Part shown: positions 32,701 through 46,405 of the stretch, piece after piece
How the letters are laid out: each line of letters begins with the position of its first letter
Position numbering within the stretch: position 1 is the stretch's first letter
Assembly (NCBI RefSeq): GCF_001653235.2
Contig: NC_035790.1
Coordinates: 4,588,001-4,652,000, forward strand
From: Pochonia chlamydosporia 170
Taxonomy: Eukaryota > Ascomycota > Sordariomycetes > Hypocreales > Clavicipitaceae
Reading direction: 5' to 3'
DNA: 64,000 nucleotides
Notes under the pieces: model-generated
What the model saw: only the letters and a program-made list of their open reading frames with translations
Told to the model about the DNA's origin: nothing
Database searches by the model: none
Position numbers and translations under genes: made by a program

Positions 32701-35675
32701 GTGCGAGAACTGCTGCACTAGCCCATGAATTGGGTCCTGCTGTGGACACGAGAACGTCGGAGCGAGGGCAGTGGCAGTGGCAGCAAATGGCAATGGCAGG
32801 CATGGAAGCAATGAGATGTTTGGCCAACGGCCCACCACACAACTCAGAGTGCTCTTCGCCCTTGTCGCTCTCCTCAAGGGGACCTGGTCCGGTGCATCAT
32901 TTGTGTCATTCGGGTAGTACTGGACAGTGCGACTGGGGAGGTCTTTGCTTGAAACCCGCGAACTAGTGTGCCATCAAACAGGCCATCGTGTCCAGCGTGC
33001 CGCAATTCCGTATCTTCAGCCAGAGGGGAATCTCCGGTGGTTGGCATCCTTTTTCTTTCGTTATTGTTTACTGGTCACGACGACCAACAGGTTGAGATGC
33101 GATCGTTTCTGTGATGCGGAAGTTTGGAATGCTGACCCAACATTCGGGGGAGGAGGCGTGTTGCCTGATTTGCATGAGGCAAACTTCGAAGCATTGACAC
33201 AGACGTGGGTACATAGACATGAGCCTAGGTTGCACTAATATGCGGAGGGGCAAAGTACCGGGCCAACACCTTGCTCGCGATACCGTCGTCCTGTCAAGCC
33301 TGTCGTCAAGCATCGACGAAGAAAGCCAGAAGGGATTTGGTAGCTAGAACTAAACTCAAAGGGTTGGTGCCATCTCATACATGGGAGGCATATCCTTCCA
33401 AGTCTTCCGTCATCCCAAATTTCCAAATTGCTCGATACAATCAGGATTGTAGGTGTCCTATCAAAGGGCGCAGAGGATGCCCATATCACAGACAGGGAGG
33501 TACTTTGATGGGTGCTAGGCGGCGTTCGAAATAGCCAAAGCCGTGTTGGCTGTACACCAGGGATACCCAGCATCTCCTTTTCAACATGGGTTTGATCCAG
33601 CAGCAAGAGCAAGAGACCCAGTCATCGGTGTTCTTCCTCCACAAGATATCAGGCAGGGTTATTAGTTTGGGTGAGGCCTTGAACGATGTGATGTGATCGT
33701 CCAAAGACAGGAGGAGTGGCTTGAGGGCGAGCCATCATTTGCATGGTGGCCGAAGTGCAGTATTACCAGAGAACTCAGAGGAATCCCTCCTGACACGGCT
33801 TTTCCGCGCGAGTAATTCAGCGACGAAGAGGCTGCGCTGGACTGGCTTCTTTGCGGCCAAAGAGCGATGACAATAGCAATCGAGTCGAGCCCGTGATCCA
33901 CGATCCGTGGTCCACTGTGAAAGTCCAATTCATTGCAATGTTCTGACCAAGGCTGGCGGCGGCGTCGCAGTCGCACGTTAGGTTTGATGGTGTGTGTGCC
34001 ACGCTTTAACTAGCTCGGAACGAGTGTCAGTGTGTCCAGCTTGCTCCAGTGAATGTCTGAGAAGAAGCGCGGCTCCTCCAACCGGAGGCGTCGACGCGGG
34101 ACCACTTGCTCACTTGGCCAGGTTAAACCTAGGTCAAATGTGCCGATGTATTCGGATGTCTGTCCTCGCGTCTTTGTCTTCGTAACAACCCGTCCGTAAA
34201 GATGGGCTGGCCGGAGTCCCCAGCTGGAGCGTCATGACCAGAACCCAGTGCCCACAGAATATCCGCAAAACAGCGCCAAAGGCGTGGATGGCCCTTGGCT
34301 TGTGGCACGCTGAGCCACTTTGACCACTCTGCACTTGGATGCCGGGACTCCGTACCTAGGAACACAGTCAGATGTCTGGTGGGCACTCACTCTGTGCTTC
34401 TTACGCCAGGCGCCTCAGTCCAAGGTGCATCGGCTCAAGTGAGGACGGAATAAATCTGTACGTACTCGTATGCCGAAGGCGAGTCTACAAGCACGACTCC
34501 TAACTCGCGAGGCCCATGAAGTGTAGAAATCGGCAACCAGCCAGCAGAGGGTTCAAAGTCGTTACTTGCAAGGAGAGTCGCGATGGGTCCTGGTACGTTG
34601 TCTCATTCTTCAAAGCCAACGTAAAACTACGGAAGGCACCAGACCTTGGAGCCATGAGAGCGGCAGTGGGGTCGCGACTGCTTGAGTAGCCGGGGCGCAA
34701 CTAGTTGGCCCATCGTGGATTGTGATTTGTGGTAGGCACTGGCCCAGTGTGCCTTCCTCCTGCCCCCAGCCCGCACTTGCCCACTGAACTGCGCTTTCCC
34801 TGCAGTTGTGCACTCAGAGCCCCATTGTTATGCCATTTCTGCCTGCACAGGCGCCAGAGCAGAGCAAGTGTGCAATGATTGCAAGGCAAGTGCAAGTGCA
34901 GCTGGCTGCAAAAGACTCACCTCACCCTCACCCTCACTCCTTCCTCAACTTGACTCTTGACCCGCTGCCACACCCCCCCCTGTGTGGTCCAATTGACTCC
35001 CTGATTGACCCAGCAGCCAGAAGCATAAACACGGCCAGCAACCACCGACTGTGGCCCTCGCCTTGGCGCCTCCGACCAACCACAGCCCTGTTTGAACCTT
35101 GAACGCCGTCCATCCCTCCACCATACCACTTCCGCCGAGACCGTCGTCTTTCTCCCTCTGTCCCTCATATCAGCCGAACAAGGTCTCCTTGGTTTCCCAC
35201 GACTGACCTGTCGTCCTGGATCCTTTTTTTCTTTCAATCATGGGACCGGTCTGGTGAGAATCCAAGTGCAGTTGCGGAAGTACTATCACTGCATGTTGCC
35301 TTCCATTCGGCCTTTCTGTTGCTGAGAGGCGATAGTGAGAGCTACGGAGGAGAGCCTTTGGACGAGCCACACTTACACCACAATCACAGCACGACTGACG
35401 ACAATTGGAACCTGCAAGGACCTTCGTTTTTTCGGCCACAAAAAGTCTTTGAAGAAAACAAACAGCCGACGTAATCGTCTGTTCTTCCCGCCTCCTTATT
35501 CACCTCTTTCCCGTATTGGGGATCGCTCCTATTCTTCCTCCTCTGCACCACCACTCGCCCTCGACGGGAGATAATCGCCTGCATCGAACACCGATTCACC
35601 ACCAAACGTTACTCTTGAGTCACAATTCAATGTCTTTGAGCCGAAACGACGCCGAACTCGCAAACGACTCTCCTC
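26710..35675. other. 9.0-kb gene-poor region
   Basis: I find no recognisable protein domain on either strand; ATG-started ORFs are short and lack family character. Base composition is ordinary, with no obvious AT-rich, RIP-like decay and no transposase, reverse transcriptase or tRNA that I can support. TACCTAGGTA lies at 30183-30192, TACTCCGTAC at 29631-29640, and CT-rich runs at about 34918-34985. The last 0.6-0.7 kb is probably the promoter and leader of the cyclin gene. Confidence 0.5.
30183..30192. repeat. TACCTAGGTA palindrome copy
   Basis: Exact 10-base palindrome, also found at 47794-47803 and 62252-62261, all outside genes. Confidence 0.6.
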
Positions 35676-37859
35676 ATGTCCGTTAAATTATCTTCTCCAG
35701 CCTCGTTCCTGCTTCCTTCACGAACTACAAGCAACAACTGTCGCAGACAGAATCTTGCCTCCCAAATTGTCCTTGCAAAGCTCCCGCCTCTGGTCAACAC
35801 CTCCTCTTTCCTGGGCAACGGGCTCAGGACACCACCGGTCGACGAGATGAGCACAACTTATCAACCAGCGATGCCTGCTTCTTACGATGCCCATTCCTTG
35901 CACAGCTATTCAGCACTGTCGCATCCTGGCCACGTCAGGTCCGTTGTAGAAGACGGGAGAGGCGCCCAGCAACATCGTTTCTCGGCTCATCAGCTTCACA
36001 TTCGAAATGGGCCTTATTCCTCAACAGAGGCAGCCACGGATACGACAGTCCATCAAATCAGTGCACGGTCAACTCCAGCAGCGGATTCCTCAATGGCGGC
36101 TAAACAGTCCTCTTCGACGTCTCGCAGAGGCTCCGAAACATTAATTTACCACAGCTTGCAGCTGCCAAAATGTATCAGTCCTACCGGAGGAAATCTATCC
36201 GAGTTCGCTGCTCAGGTTGGTTCACATCCTATCGATAACCGTACAGACACGGTTTATAAGAGGGCGACATACTGACAATCAACTTGCGATTAGATGACGT
36301 GCTTGTTCTGGTTTGAGTCTATTGACGAGCTGAAAAAGGCCGAGACGAATCGATCACGACTACCAAATGCACCAATTCCACGCCTTCCTGCCTTGGCCAG
36401 GCCCCACGAGCAGTTTCGAAAATGGGTGTACAATGTTTTATCAACCACCCAAGTCACGCAAAATGTTATTTTGCTGGCATTGCAATTCATCTATCGCCTG
36501 AAGATGTCGACACCGCAGATAAAGGGACGGGCTGGTAGTGAATATCGGCTTTTGACGGTGGCTCTGATGCTAGGAAATAAATGTACGTGTAGCAGACGGT
36601 ATGCTATCCCCATTGTACGGGAATGTGGCTAACGTGAAATGTGTTTTCAACGCATAGTCCTTGACGACAACACATACACCAATAAGACCTGGGCTGAGGT
36701 ATCTTGCTTTGCTGTCCAGGAAATTCATGTCATGGAAGTGGAATTCCTCAGTAACATGCGATATAACTTATTGGCTTCGAAAGAGGAATGGGAGGAGTGG
36801 CTTGTGAAGCTTTCTTGCTTCCATGATTATTATGAGCGAGCTTCAAACCTTCCAGCTTCGCCCATTCATATACCGTCACCTACCAACAAAGCTTTGTACT
36901 CGCCCATTCCCTCGCCAACTGGGACAGGAATACCACCATTCACCCCTTCAACAAAGTTCAATTTGTCCCCAAGCTCCAGACATTCGCAAAACATTTCGAC
37001 TTACCAGGCCGATGCCCCATCCCCGCTAGCAACCAAGGTTTCAATACCCTTGCCATCCTCTCGAAAGCGAAGCCCGGAGGACGATTTGGCCGGCCATCCT
37101 GCCAAACGACTTGTGCACCCTCCGGCGGGACAAATCTTGCAAGGTGTCCCCAACACGCGACTTAATGGACACGTTGACAATAGATTACCGGTTCCTCACT
37201 TAACAGTGGTGACGAACCATGCTCAGAGTCAATTCGGACATGGTCAAGTTTACACGGCACAAGGCTCGGTTCCGTCTACATCTCAGCAAGTGGCTTCTCT
37301 TCCCCCGCTGCAAACAGGCGTTCGAGCAATGTCTACTGTCTATCAGACCAATGCTCCAGTCGGTGCTACTTTGCAACCACAATCCACTGGGCCTGTTCCA
37401 TCTGCACCTGCGATATCCAGACCAGCCTATACGGCGGCGAGCTTGCCCAGCCAGCCTCAAATGTCATATGGCACTCCGACCAGGCATCAGAGCCCAGTCA
37501 GTCTAGCGCCTACGTATGGGTCATCACCACTGGTAGAGCCTTTCGGGCCTGGTTCAGCGGTTCACACGCCCATGGTTCACACGCCGATTTCTAATTCGCC
37601 AAGTGTTTATCTTCAGCATAGAGCCAGCCCGTACAAGCCCATCCGCCATGTCAACAGGCTTCTCTATCCGCCACCATCAGCGTCCCTCGATCAGTATCAT
37701 CTTTCGGTTCCAGTACAGCCGAACCAAATGCACTATCAGCCACTTGGCCGACGACACGATCTTCGTACTGGTATTGTCCCCGAGTTCCTGGTCTATAACC
37801 GAGGTCAGCAACAACATCTTCCACCACACGTTACACAGCAAGGACAGTTTCAGCCTTAA
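35676..37859 (+). CDS. PHO80-family cyclin (Pcl/Clg1/Pas1-like)
   Basis: Three exons: 35676-36215, 36294-36582 and 36658-37859, 676 residues. The cyclin box runs over exons 2 and 3, about residues 181-335; the hallmark NKFLDDNTYTNKTWAEVS spans the second splice junction (275-292) and is diagnostic of PHO80-type cyclins. EVEFLSNMRYNLL follows. Such cyclins bind a Pho85-type CDK and steer it to substrates in phosphate, glycogen, polarity or cell-cycle control. The N-terminal 180 residues and the C-terminal 340 (Pro/Ser/Gln-rich) are disordered, which fits the long fungal Clg1/Pas1 group. Introns are GTTGGT/TAG and GTACGT/TAG. The start could also be the in-frame ATG at 35847. It is isolated, with gene-free DNA on both sides. 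Confidence 0.88.
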
Positions 37860-40026
37860 AAGTAGCGGCCTCGGTGTGATCCGGCTCGAGTCTGGAGTAG
37901 GCTTGTTGCACGAGATAACCCGTGTCATCCTTGACGACAATAGTTGCTAGGTCCTGGGAGGAGCGAGGAGAAGGAAGCTTTTCACTTCTGCTTCCCATTT
38001 TTCCAAGCTGGGCGACATCAGCGTTCAGCTTGTTTGTTTTCATATATTAGCATGGCCTTTGTTTTCGTTGATTGTGTGAGAGTTTTTAGACAGCACAGTG
38101 TAAGGCATGGACGGCATGGCATGGAATCAGGCGTTAGTTTTGCAAAGATTTCTCTTGATTCTTTGGTTCCGGGGGTTCCTTGAGGCAAGGTCCTCTCCCG
38201 CAACAAAATAGCTGCTTTACCAAAGATTACTACCCACGGTGTGAAATATTCGCCTGAGGTGCTGGGTCGACAAGACGGCAATGGACGAATGATTCATGCC
38301 TGGTTCTGAGGAGGTCACAAATGCATTTATAGGAGTTTGAGGATTGTTAATCAATGGCAAACTGCACACGAGGCTCTAGTTGCCAAGGGTATGGGTGGAA
38401 GACTACGACAGTCGGGCTAGCTTTCTCTACGCGACGCGTCTACTAGATTATCTCACATCAGGCTATAGGTCAGCCTGTCTCTTTGTACATCAAATGACAC
38501 CTACGTACCTAGGTGGTCTCCCGATTATTTAGATAAGATAGGCACAATAAGTCAGCAATGATGGAAATGCGTCTTTGCAAGAACTTTACAATACACACCA
38601 CAATTTGGATGGTGAACTACACTAGCTACGGATTTGTATTGTGGCCTAGGTGCGAAGGAGAACCTCGTATTGAGTTGGGGGAAACAACGATCCTAACGTA
38701 CCTAAGTACCTAGTAGTGTGTTCGCCACCAGAATTCGTATCTTTGTGGTAGACTCAGAATCCACTCACTGGAAGGGCCAGATGGGTCAGATAGACGCGAC
38801 AAGCCGTCTTGTCCTCGCCTTGTCGCCTTGATCATAGCATGTTGAAGAAATTGCAACCTCTCTGGCTCTTAACAGTGCCTAGATCTAGGTATTCTGATGA
38901 TAAACATTGAAGTCAACTTTAGAATCAATGCGGCCTGGATACTTGAGTATCCACGCATCGTCCGTGTCTCTTCTAGTGCGTGTGCCTTGGTAGTGGCCAT
39001 TGTAAGGGCAGCTGGCAACCGCTAGCCAATCAGACGCCAGTAAACGACAAAAATAAGGCCACCTTCACCAATCCCAGGCCCTCGAGACTCTGTGGCCGAT
39101 CCAGTCCAGCCCGCCAAGTCCCAAGTTTGTTGTTCAATGTTTTCCTCACTCTTTTCTGTGGCAACCTTCTTGAGGAGCCTCCTCCCTCACTCCGACTCCA
39201 TTTCGGATCCTCCCTCCAGACGATCCATCATCACCACCTGCATCCCAGCGCAGAGTAAAAGGGCTCTGGTTGTCTCAGACACTCGCTTTTTCATTATTTT
39301 CTGATTTCTCAACATCTTGCGGGCCCTACGCTCTTTTCTACGCCCGTCCCCTTGTCGACTCGCGAGACCCGGTTGACTGCGTTCAGTGACCGACCCTTCG
39401 ACACGCCCTCCAACTCTTCGCAGCACACCGCTGAGGCGCCTTGGTCGGGAAATTTACCGTAATTTGGCCGTCTTTGGCGTGTCTTTAAGTAGCCTGACAG
39501 CTTTCTTGCTTATTTCAAACCTCATTGAGACGCAACGGACACTCGTCGCAGGCCCGCAAACAGCCCGCTGTTTAGTTTTCCCATTCTTGATTATTTGCCA
39601 GGTATCGCTCTGGCCCTCGGCGTATCATATCCCTTGCCTCACAAAACGAAGCGAAGGCAAACAACCGTTTCAATCGGGGTATTTGGGTCGTCACCGTTCC
39701 GAGACAACCATCGACAACACCCCAAACCCATCGCATCTCTGGTGCCGCCGTTCGCTTTGACATTGGACGACAATCTTCAACTTTATCTAATCGAGTCATA
39801 TCCGTCGAGAATACGTAACCGGTTTCAACTTGAACTACCATCGTCTGAGATTGCGTAGGAAAGGGCCGACAATAAAATTCCCGGCCGAATTTGCACTCGA
39901 TTAGTCACTGGCATCGCTGGCCCCTCGATCGACGCGGTCAATATATCCGGCTTCCTTGTTCATCCAAAGATTCGATTTTTGAAGTAATAATTCGGTGGGG
40001 GAACACATTGCGCTAGCATCAACAAG
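37860..40026. other. 2.2-kb upstream region of chs7
   Basis: No recognisable gene. Contains the TACCTAGGTG near-palindrome at 38506-38515, an ACGCGT at 38434-38439 and a CCAAT core at 39026-39030. The 39.1-40.0 kb part is pyrimidine-rich and is likely promoter plus a long 5' leader of the Chs7 gene. Confidence 0.5.
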
Positions 40027-41198
40027 ATGTCTGGCTTTGGAGACTTCACCTCCATCTGCGAGAATGCGCCGCTTCCTCTTTGCGCCAACGTTGGGCCGAC
40101 GCTCCCTGCCACCAACCGCGTTGGCATCGAACCAGATTGCTATGCTCGCAATATCGCCCTTGCCAACACCATCATCTTCGAAGGTGCCGCGTCTGCTATG
40201 CACATCGTGGCGCTTATCATGACTATTGTAATGATTCTCCATGTTCGTAGCAAGTTCACGGCTGTTGGCCGAAAGGAGATCTTATCCTTCTTCTACATTT
40301 ACATGCTCTTGACCTTCATCTCTTTGGTCGTTGATGCTGGAGTTGTTCCACCTTCCAGCGGACCTTTTCCCTACTTTGTCAGCATACAGAATGGTCTGAG
40401 CAATGCGCTGGTAACATGCTTGCTTATCAACGGGTTTGTGGGGTTCCAGTTGTACGAGGATGGCACGCCGCTCTCGGTCTGGATGATGCGAATTTGCTCT
40501 CTCGTTGCGTTTGCTATCAGCTTCCTCGTTTCTCTCGCCACTTTCAAAGGATGGGCTGGTCTGAACCCAACCAACACCGTCGGCCTGTTTGTCGTCTTGT
40601 ATCTGCTGAATGCCATTGAGTTGTTCATATACGTGGGCATGCAGGTCCTTCTGGTAACCCGAACCTTGCACGACCGATGGCCACTGGGTGATATTGCCTT
40701 TGGAGTCTTCTTTTTCGTCGCCGGACAAGTCATTCTTTATGCCTTCAGCAGCAAAATCTGCACAGCTGTGAGCCACTATCTCGACGGCTTGTTCTTTGCC
40801 ACAGTTTGCAACCTGTTGGGGGTCATGATGGTATACAAGGTATGTTCTATTTCTTTGTCGTCTCAAATTTGGGGAGATTGTAGTCCTCTCAGCCAGTCCG
40901 TTGCGTCTCGTGGCAGATGGTATATTGTTCATGGGACTAGACTCGCAGTTCTGGACGTCGAGACACAAGATATCATGGAACGCTGTCTGACTAACTTACC
41001 CTATAGTACTGGGACTCCATCACCAAGGAAGACTTGGAGTTTTCTGTGGGAACACGCATGAACAACTGGGAAGTAAAGGAGCTTTTGCCGGAAGATGAGC
41101 GCAGGGCAACAGTCTACGCGGATGATCCCTACGGCCATACTAGCAGTTATGACCTGCCATACTCACCAACCGCACACCGTTACTCGACGAAATACTAA
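40027..41198 (+). CDS. CHS7: Chitin synthase export chaperone Chs7
   Basis: Two exons: 40027-40839 and 41007-41198, 334 residues, intron GTATGT/TAG of 167 bases. The N-terminus ([13 protein letters not shown], then [17 protein letters not shown]) is the Chs7 family signature. Seven hydrophobic segments lie at about 49-72, 86-106, 117-141, 152-173, 184-209, 222-241 and 248-269, followed by [15 protein letters not shown] and a Tyr-rich polar tail. Length matches the family (about 310-350). Chs7 is an ER membrane protein needed for folding and ER exit of class IV chitin synthase (Chs3), and so for cell-wall chitin. In Chs7 proteins the tail is cytosolic. No residue loss is evident. The nearest gene is over 2 kb away on each side. 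Confidence 0.95.
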
Positions 41199-43215
41199 GT
41201 TCCCTGGGATGGAAGTCCACTTATGTGGAAGGAATTGCGACCGTAAGCGCACATATGAGTGTATATTTCTGGACGCGCAATATTACCCGTCATGTTAAAC
41301 GGGATACTTGTTTCTGCTAATTCACATACACACTCACGCACACACCTCGGCGCCCACGAACATTAGCGGGGGGTAAAGCGGCGGTATAGTGTTGCTGCTA
41401 CTATGTTGTAATGATTTGTATTTTCTTGTCTGGGATTTTTATTTTTTTCGGCCTAGCATTAGCACTGAGTATTATAGGATGTGCCAACAGGCGGCATCTG
41501 ATGGGACATAGTACGGGATCCGTCAGTAAACCAGCGGAGGGGTGTACTGTATGCACGCTGGGTGGGTGACTGGGAATGAAACAGTGGAATAGTCTCCCCA
41601 AGCGATTTTATTATAATTAGCGGGCTTGCTCAACAGGGTAGTGATTTGCAAATTTGTTGGCACACGGCACACGGGGGGTAGGCGTTAATTACTTCCTAAA
41701 AGGGCTGCAAGTTTCGAAGCGTTACCACCAAGGTATGGACTGGTATGTGCTGAGTACTTGAGCCGATATAGATCCGGCCAAGCGACTCTCTTTGATGGAA
41801 CTCTAATATGTGTCTCAGTGACCGTTGGCTCGGACCATGCCTTTTCTTTGTGCCACATGTCTACGAGTATGAAGGGTTGTATATTTACAAACAGTTGGTT
41901 GGCACTGTATCAGGTCTGTCGCAGGGGTAGCATTCAGCAGCATATTGCATGTACGGCTCTCAAAGAAGCAGAGAGGGCGAGATACAAGGAACAGGGGAGA
42001 GGCGACAAAGATCGGCACAAAGTCCAAAGATTTGAGTGATAACATGTGGCCTTGTTATTTTTGTTCGGGGTTTGGCGTCAGGTCAGCGGCCTTTGTCTTT
42101 GCACAGCATGTAACTGTGCTATTCAGAATGTGTGCCAAAAACAGACTGGTCAACCTCTTGACTCGTGGACCGGCGTGTGCTGCCTGGAGGCGTTGGGCGA
42201 CGGCTGGAATAACGCCGCATCGTGAGCGTATGTATGCGTCGGTCCATCAATACACCACCAGCCACTGCAACCAACACCGGATTGGATGGCTAGGCTGAGG
42301 CATAAATCCAGACTGGACAAGCAAGCATGGCGAAGAAGAAGGATCCCAGAGCGTCGTCCATTTGTCTCAATAAGTCGTTATCACTTCATATCCTGCCCCA
42401 GTCATTGGGGGGGTGCGCGACTTGGGTCGAATCAAGCCTGACAAGTATACACACACATACATACGATCCATACCTTTATGGTAACTTCATACATATGCTG
42501 CTGGGGATAGAGCACCACGTAACGTGTTGAACGCGAGATACCATTGGTGACGGGTTCTTTTGCTCAAGCGATTCACAATGCTGGCGCAAGTCGGCCAATA
42601 GGAAGAGAAGTCTCATTGCAAGTCCCCGTATTTTATGAGCGACGAAGCAACGAGTTCCTGTTTCTGATTTGGTTCCGACTATGCGGTTCAGCGCTAACTG
42701 CAGTATGAGTGGACTAGGCCAAGCAGCTCTGGTCACAGTCAGTTGAGCCTACAACTTGCTCTGTCAATGAAATCCTTGCAGGGGTGTGGATGGTAGACAG
42801 GACAGCAGCAAGCCATCTGATGCTTCGCAAGGGAAACGGGGAATGGGCACAGCCCACCATTGCTTGCAGCCCCCTTTCCTTTCATAATAAGCTCTCACCA
42901 GAGCTGACTTGGTTGCTAGTTGCCCCAATGGCAGCCAATGCGAAGGCACTTGGTCAAAATTCTGTCACAATCCTTTCCACAGTATGTACTGCAAGCTCAT
43001 AAACGCCATCCTGCGAGTGGTCGACAGCTCCCGACAGTCTGGTTCTGCCGTCTGTGGAATCAAATTCTGCATAAGCGCGAGGAGGGGATGATAAGTTTGT
43101 GATTCCGTCTCCGCCATCGTCTTTGGTAACGTCCGGATGAGTCAAAGGTGCGGAATGTTTAATAAACGCAAAATGGTAGGTGGTCAAGAAACAAGCAGCG
43201 CTGCTGACAGTCGTT

Positions 43216-43229
43216 GGGGGGGGGGGGGG
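43216..43229. repeat. Poly-G tract (14 bases)
   Basis: Uninterrupted run of 14 G, possibly length-variable between isolates or affected by sequencing error. Confidence 0.8.
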
Positions 43230-46200
43230 CGGGAAAACTCGTGGGACGAGTCTGGCACAAAATTCAAGAGAAACAGGGTGTTGCGTTGTGTTAGGTTAGG
43301 GGTAATAATAGAGCCATGGAGGAATCAACGACCAGGATAAACCACGGCCACAAAGCCACTGACGAAGTTACAGACGCTCCCAAAGGATTGATAGCATCAG
43401 ATAGATCCTTTCCGGTGCACGGTCGCATGTTCAGTGAGATGGTATTGCCAATTCCAATAGGGCCTGGGAACAAGCCGGACTTGGTTGAGTGTACTTGTCT
43501 TGTCGTCCTGTGCTCCATGTTATCAGCAAGACCTGGTCGAAGGCGGCAACAATCCCGACATGCAGCGGCTGACATCAGGAGGGTCGTGGTCAAACCGGAC
43601 AGGGTGTGCCCACACCGGGCAAGGGAAGACCGGACGGACAAACCCACCCTTGATTCACGGCAAATTGAGTAATGAGAGAGACTTCACTTGAGCCAAGAAG
43701 GTGATGATGAGCGACAAATGGTCGGGGATGTGGTCCAACTAGACGAGTCTGAGTGAGGGGCTTTTGAAACAACAGTGCACTGGGCATAGAGACGCTCTTG
43801 GCTCCTCATCAAAAACAAGGGTTAAAACAAAGCACTAAAATGCGATCATCGCTTGTTGAAGTCCAGTTGCAACGTGATGTCGCATGCTGTGGCAACCTGA
43901 CTTGTGCTGAGTGCAAGTTGATGTAGCAAAATATACTCCGAGCGGAGGCGGCAGTCCGAGCTTCTTACGTGCGATTTTCCAATCTACCTTAGCGTTTTGC
44001 CCCAAGATGTTTCTGAGCTCGAGCCCATTTTGTGAATCGTGCTTTTTAGTGAGATAAAGGCGCGCTTGCGAAATCAAAGACACAAAGAGAAATGGAAACG
44101 AATGCGGAAGTGCTAGCGAAAGACCCAGGGTCGTACGAGAAGCTTGAAACATACATAGTAGTCAAGTTGCATTACTCACGACCTCGCATCCGCTGATGGG
44201 CCACGGCGCAGATGTGAGTGCAATAGTGCTGGCACTATAGGTGGTATTTTCTCAGCGAGAGGACTAGTCATTTGAGGCGTTAGTGAGCCCACCACTAGTG
44301 AACAGTACTGCTGCATAGTCTGTGTTAGGAATAGGCAGTTCTCGCGGGAGAAGCGTAGCTTTCCCCTTTGCTTTGCTTATGTGGAAGCTAATTCGAACCC
44401 ATGGAAGCGATGGACCGTATCACCAACGCATCTTAGACAAGCATCTGGGATCACTAGGGACCGTGGGTATACAAGTGCTTGGACATGGACAACTCCTGGT
44501 CCCAGCATCAGCAATAGGCGAATAGCGTTAGATTCAGAGCAACGGATAGGAAGCTACTACCTCATGCTGGTGCCTTGTTTCATCGTCAAGTCATGTCTAC
44601 GGTCAACCCATTAGCTCGCTGCATGGGAAGCGTATCGAGGCGTCTGTGTCTAGCGTGACGAGATTAGCCACAAGTTGCGAAGACAGAGTCATTGGTTCAT
44701 CCTCGCGGCTTGGGTGCTTGACATCGCTGGCTTTCTCGTGCGCGGAACTGTGACCAATGGACTGCTGTAGGTTAGGTTCTTGCAGAATATCGAATGTCGT
44801 ATGGCGGTAGGATCTGTGGCATCTTGGCTGTATCTGCCAACACGACGAGGAACTGGCACAGGGTACCATACAAAAAAGATGACAGCACCGCTCTGCAGTA
44901 GGACTAGTTAGCAGAGGGTTGGAATGAGGAACCAAGATAACATAAATGAAAAAAGTGGAACGCAAGTCGCACGTAATGCCGTGGGGGGTGAGTGCAAAAG
45001 ACACACTTACAATAAAAAGACGATAAATCCCGGCACAGTGCTGACTACCTTGTGTACTTAATGTAGTGAGCCAGACCAGGCCCTTCCATGGCGTCAAAGT
45101 CATGGTGGTACGGTGTAATAAAAATGGAATTAGGAGTTGCCACGATAATACGACGGTTCAGGCGACTGCTTCATGCCGGCGGGTAGCATTGTCATGTAGG
45201 CACCAAGGGAAGGTAGACGAAGCATAATCGAAGAATCCGGGCTGTTTCAGAACAGGAAAGGAACCACAGCAGAGAAGATTGGACATATTGCTGTGGGCAT
45301 GGAGGAGTAGGGAATCAAATTCCAGATGGCTCAGCCCCCGTTGAAATATTTGGAATGAACAAGTTGACATGGAGCCATTCAAGAACAGATTGACCAGACA
45401 TTGAGCAACCTTGAACTGCAGCTGACCTGACCCAGTGGTCGTGCCTGCCTCGAACATTGAGACGTGGTCGTCAATAGGCAGAAGTTGTTCGAGAGGAAGG
45501 CAATGAGTGACATTTATCAAGCCTCGTACTTGCCTCAATTGCTCGTGCATCACATCCCTCAACGAAACTTCATGCTTGAGTGAACATCTCGCTTGGACTG
45601 CGCAGTATGGGCACCCGCCTATAGAAAGAATACCTCCATGTATTCCCTGGGGTCACACTCGTGGAGAGGGTGGTCGGATTCGTGCGTATTGCCCACTATT
45701 CGTCTCCATTCAATTTCGACATTTATCGCAACGGTGGCTGCGCCAACACACCAAGCGCGGGCGTGCGCCATGTGCTGCTCCATTATTCACTTGAAGACCA
45801 TGTGTCTTTGTACTGTCTTGTGCAGGAGAAGAGGGAGGGATTTGCACAAATGTCTAAAAGGATTCAAATGTGCTGTGATGGAGATACCATATCGGCAACG
45901 CGCAGGTATTTGCTTTGCAGGTCTGCAAACTGCAGTGCGCCCGACACATGAATGAATCATCGTCAACAACTCTGGTTGGGAAGACGTGGTCGCTCAGAAG
46001 CAAATAACAACCAAGAGAGGACCGGAACGGGGCAACCCCAACGCCACAGACATACCTAGCAGATGCCACCTGCGAAAGCATTGGAAATGATATTTGGACC
46101 TTTGATAGTCAGGGATCAACAACCAACTGGCGGTCCATCACCGATCTGGGAGGATGGCTCAAACGCCGTCTTCATCAGGGCAACACTTGGTGCGTTGGTC

Positions 46201-46394
46201 GAGTCAAAGCGGGTAGTTCATTTGCTAAAATGTAACACCAGGAGCAAAATGTTCGGCTTTAATGATGTCAAATTTAAAAGAAATGGCACGAGTATCGGCA
46301 TATCAGACTGGACTTGTGTATTGACGGAACTTATCAGCGGATTGCCACTCGGCCAGTGAATTCACAGTTGCCGCGATGGGTATCCGGCCGGCAA

Positions 46395-46405
46395 GTACTC
46401 CGTAC
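46395..46405. repeat. GTACTCCGTAC motif copy
   Basis: Eleven bases containing both GTACTCCGTA and TACTCCGTAC. Another TACTCCGTAC lies at 47766-47775. Confidence 0.6.

Noticed and set aside
39386..39760. Open frame of 124 codons upstream of chs7
   Set aside because: It begins with GTG, not ATG, and lies in a pyrimidine-rich leader; no domain is seen.
44370..44440. Minus-strand tRNA-like stretch with GGGTTCGAAT
   Set aside because: The T stem fails to pair and the acceptor stem ends do not match.
45158..45550. Minus-strand ORF of about 130 codons
   Set aside because: No recognisable domain, no splice partners and ordinary intergenic composition.
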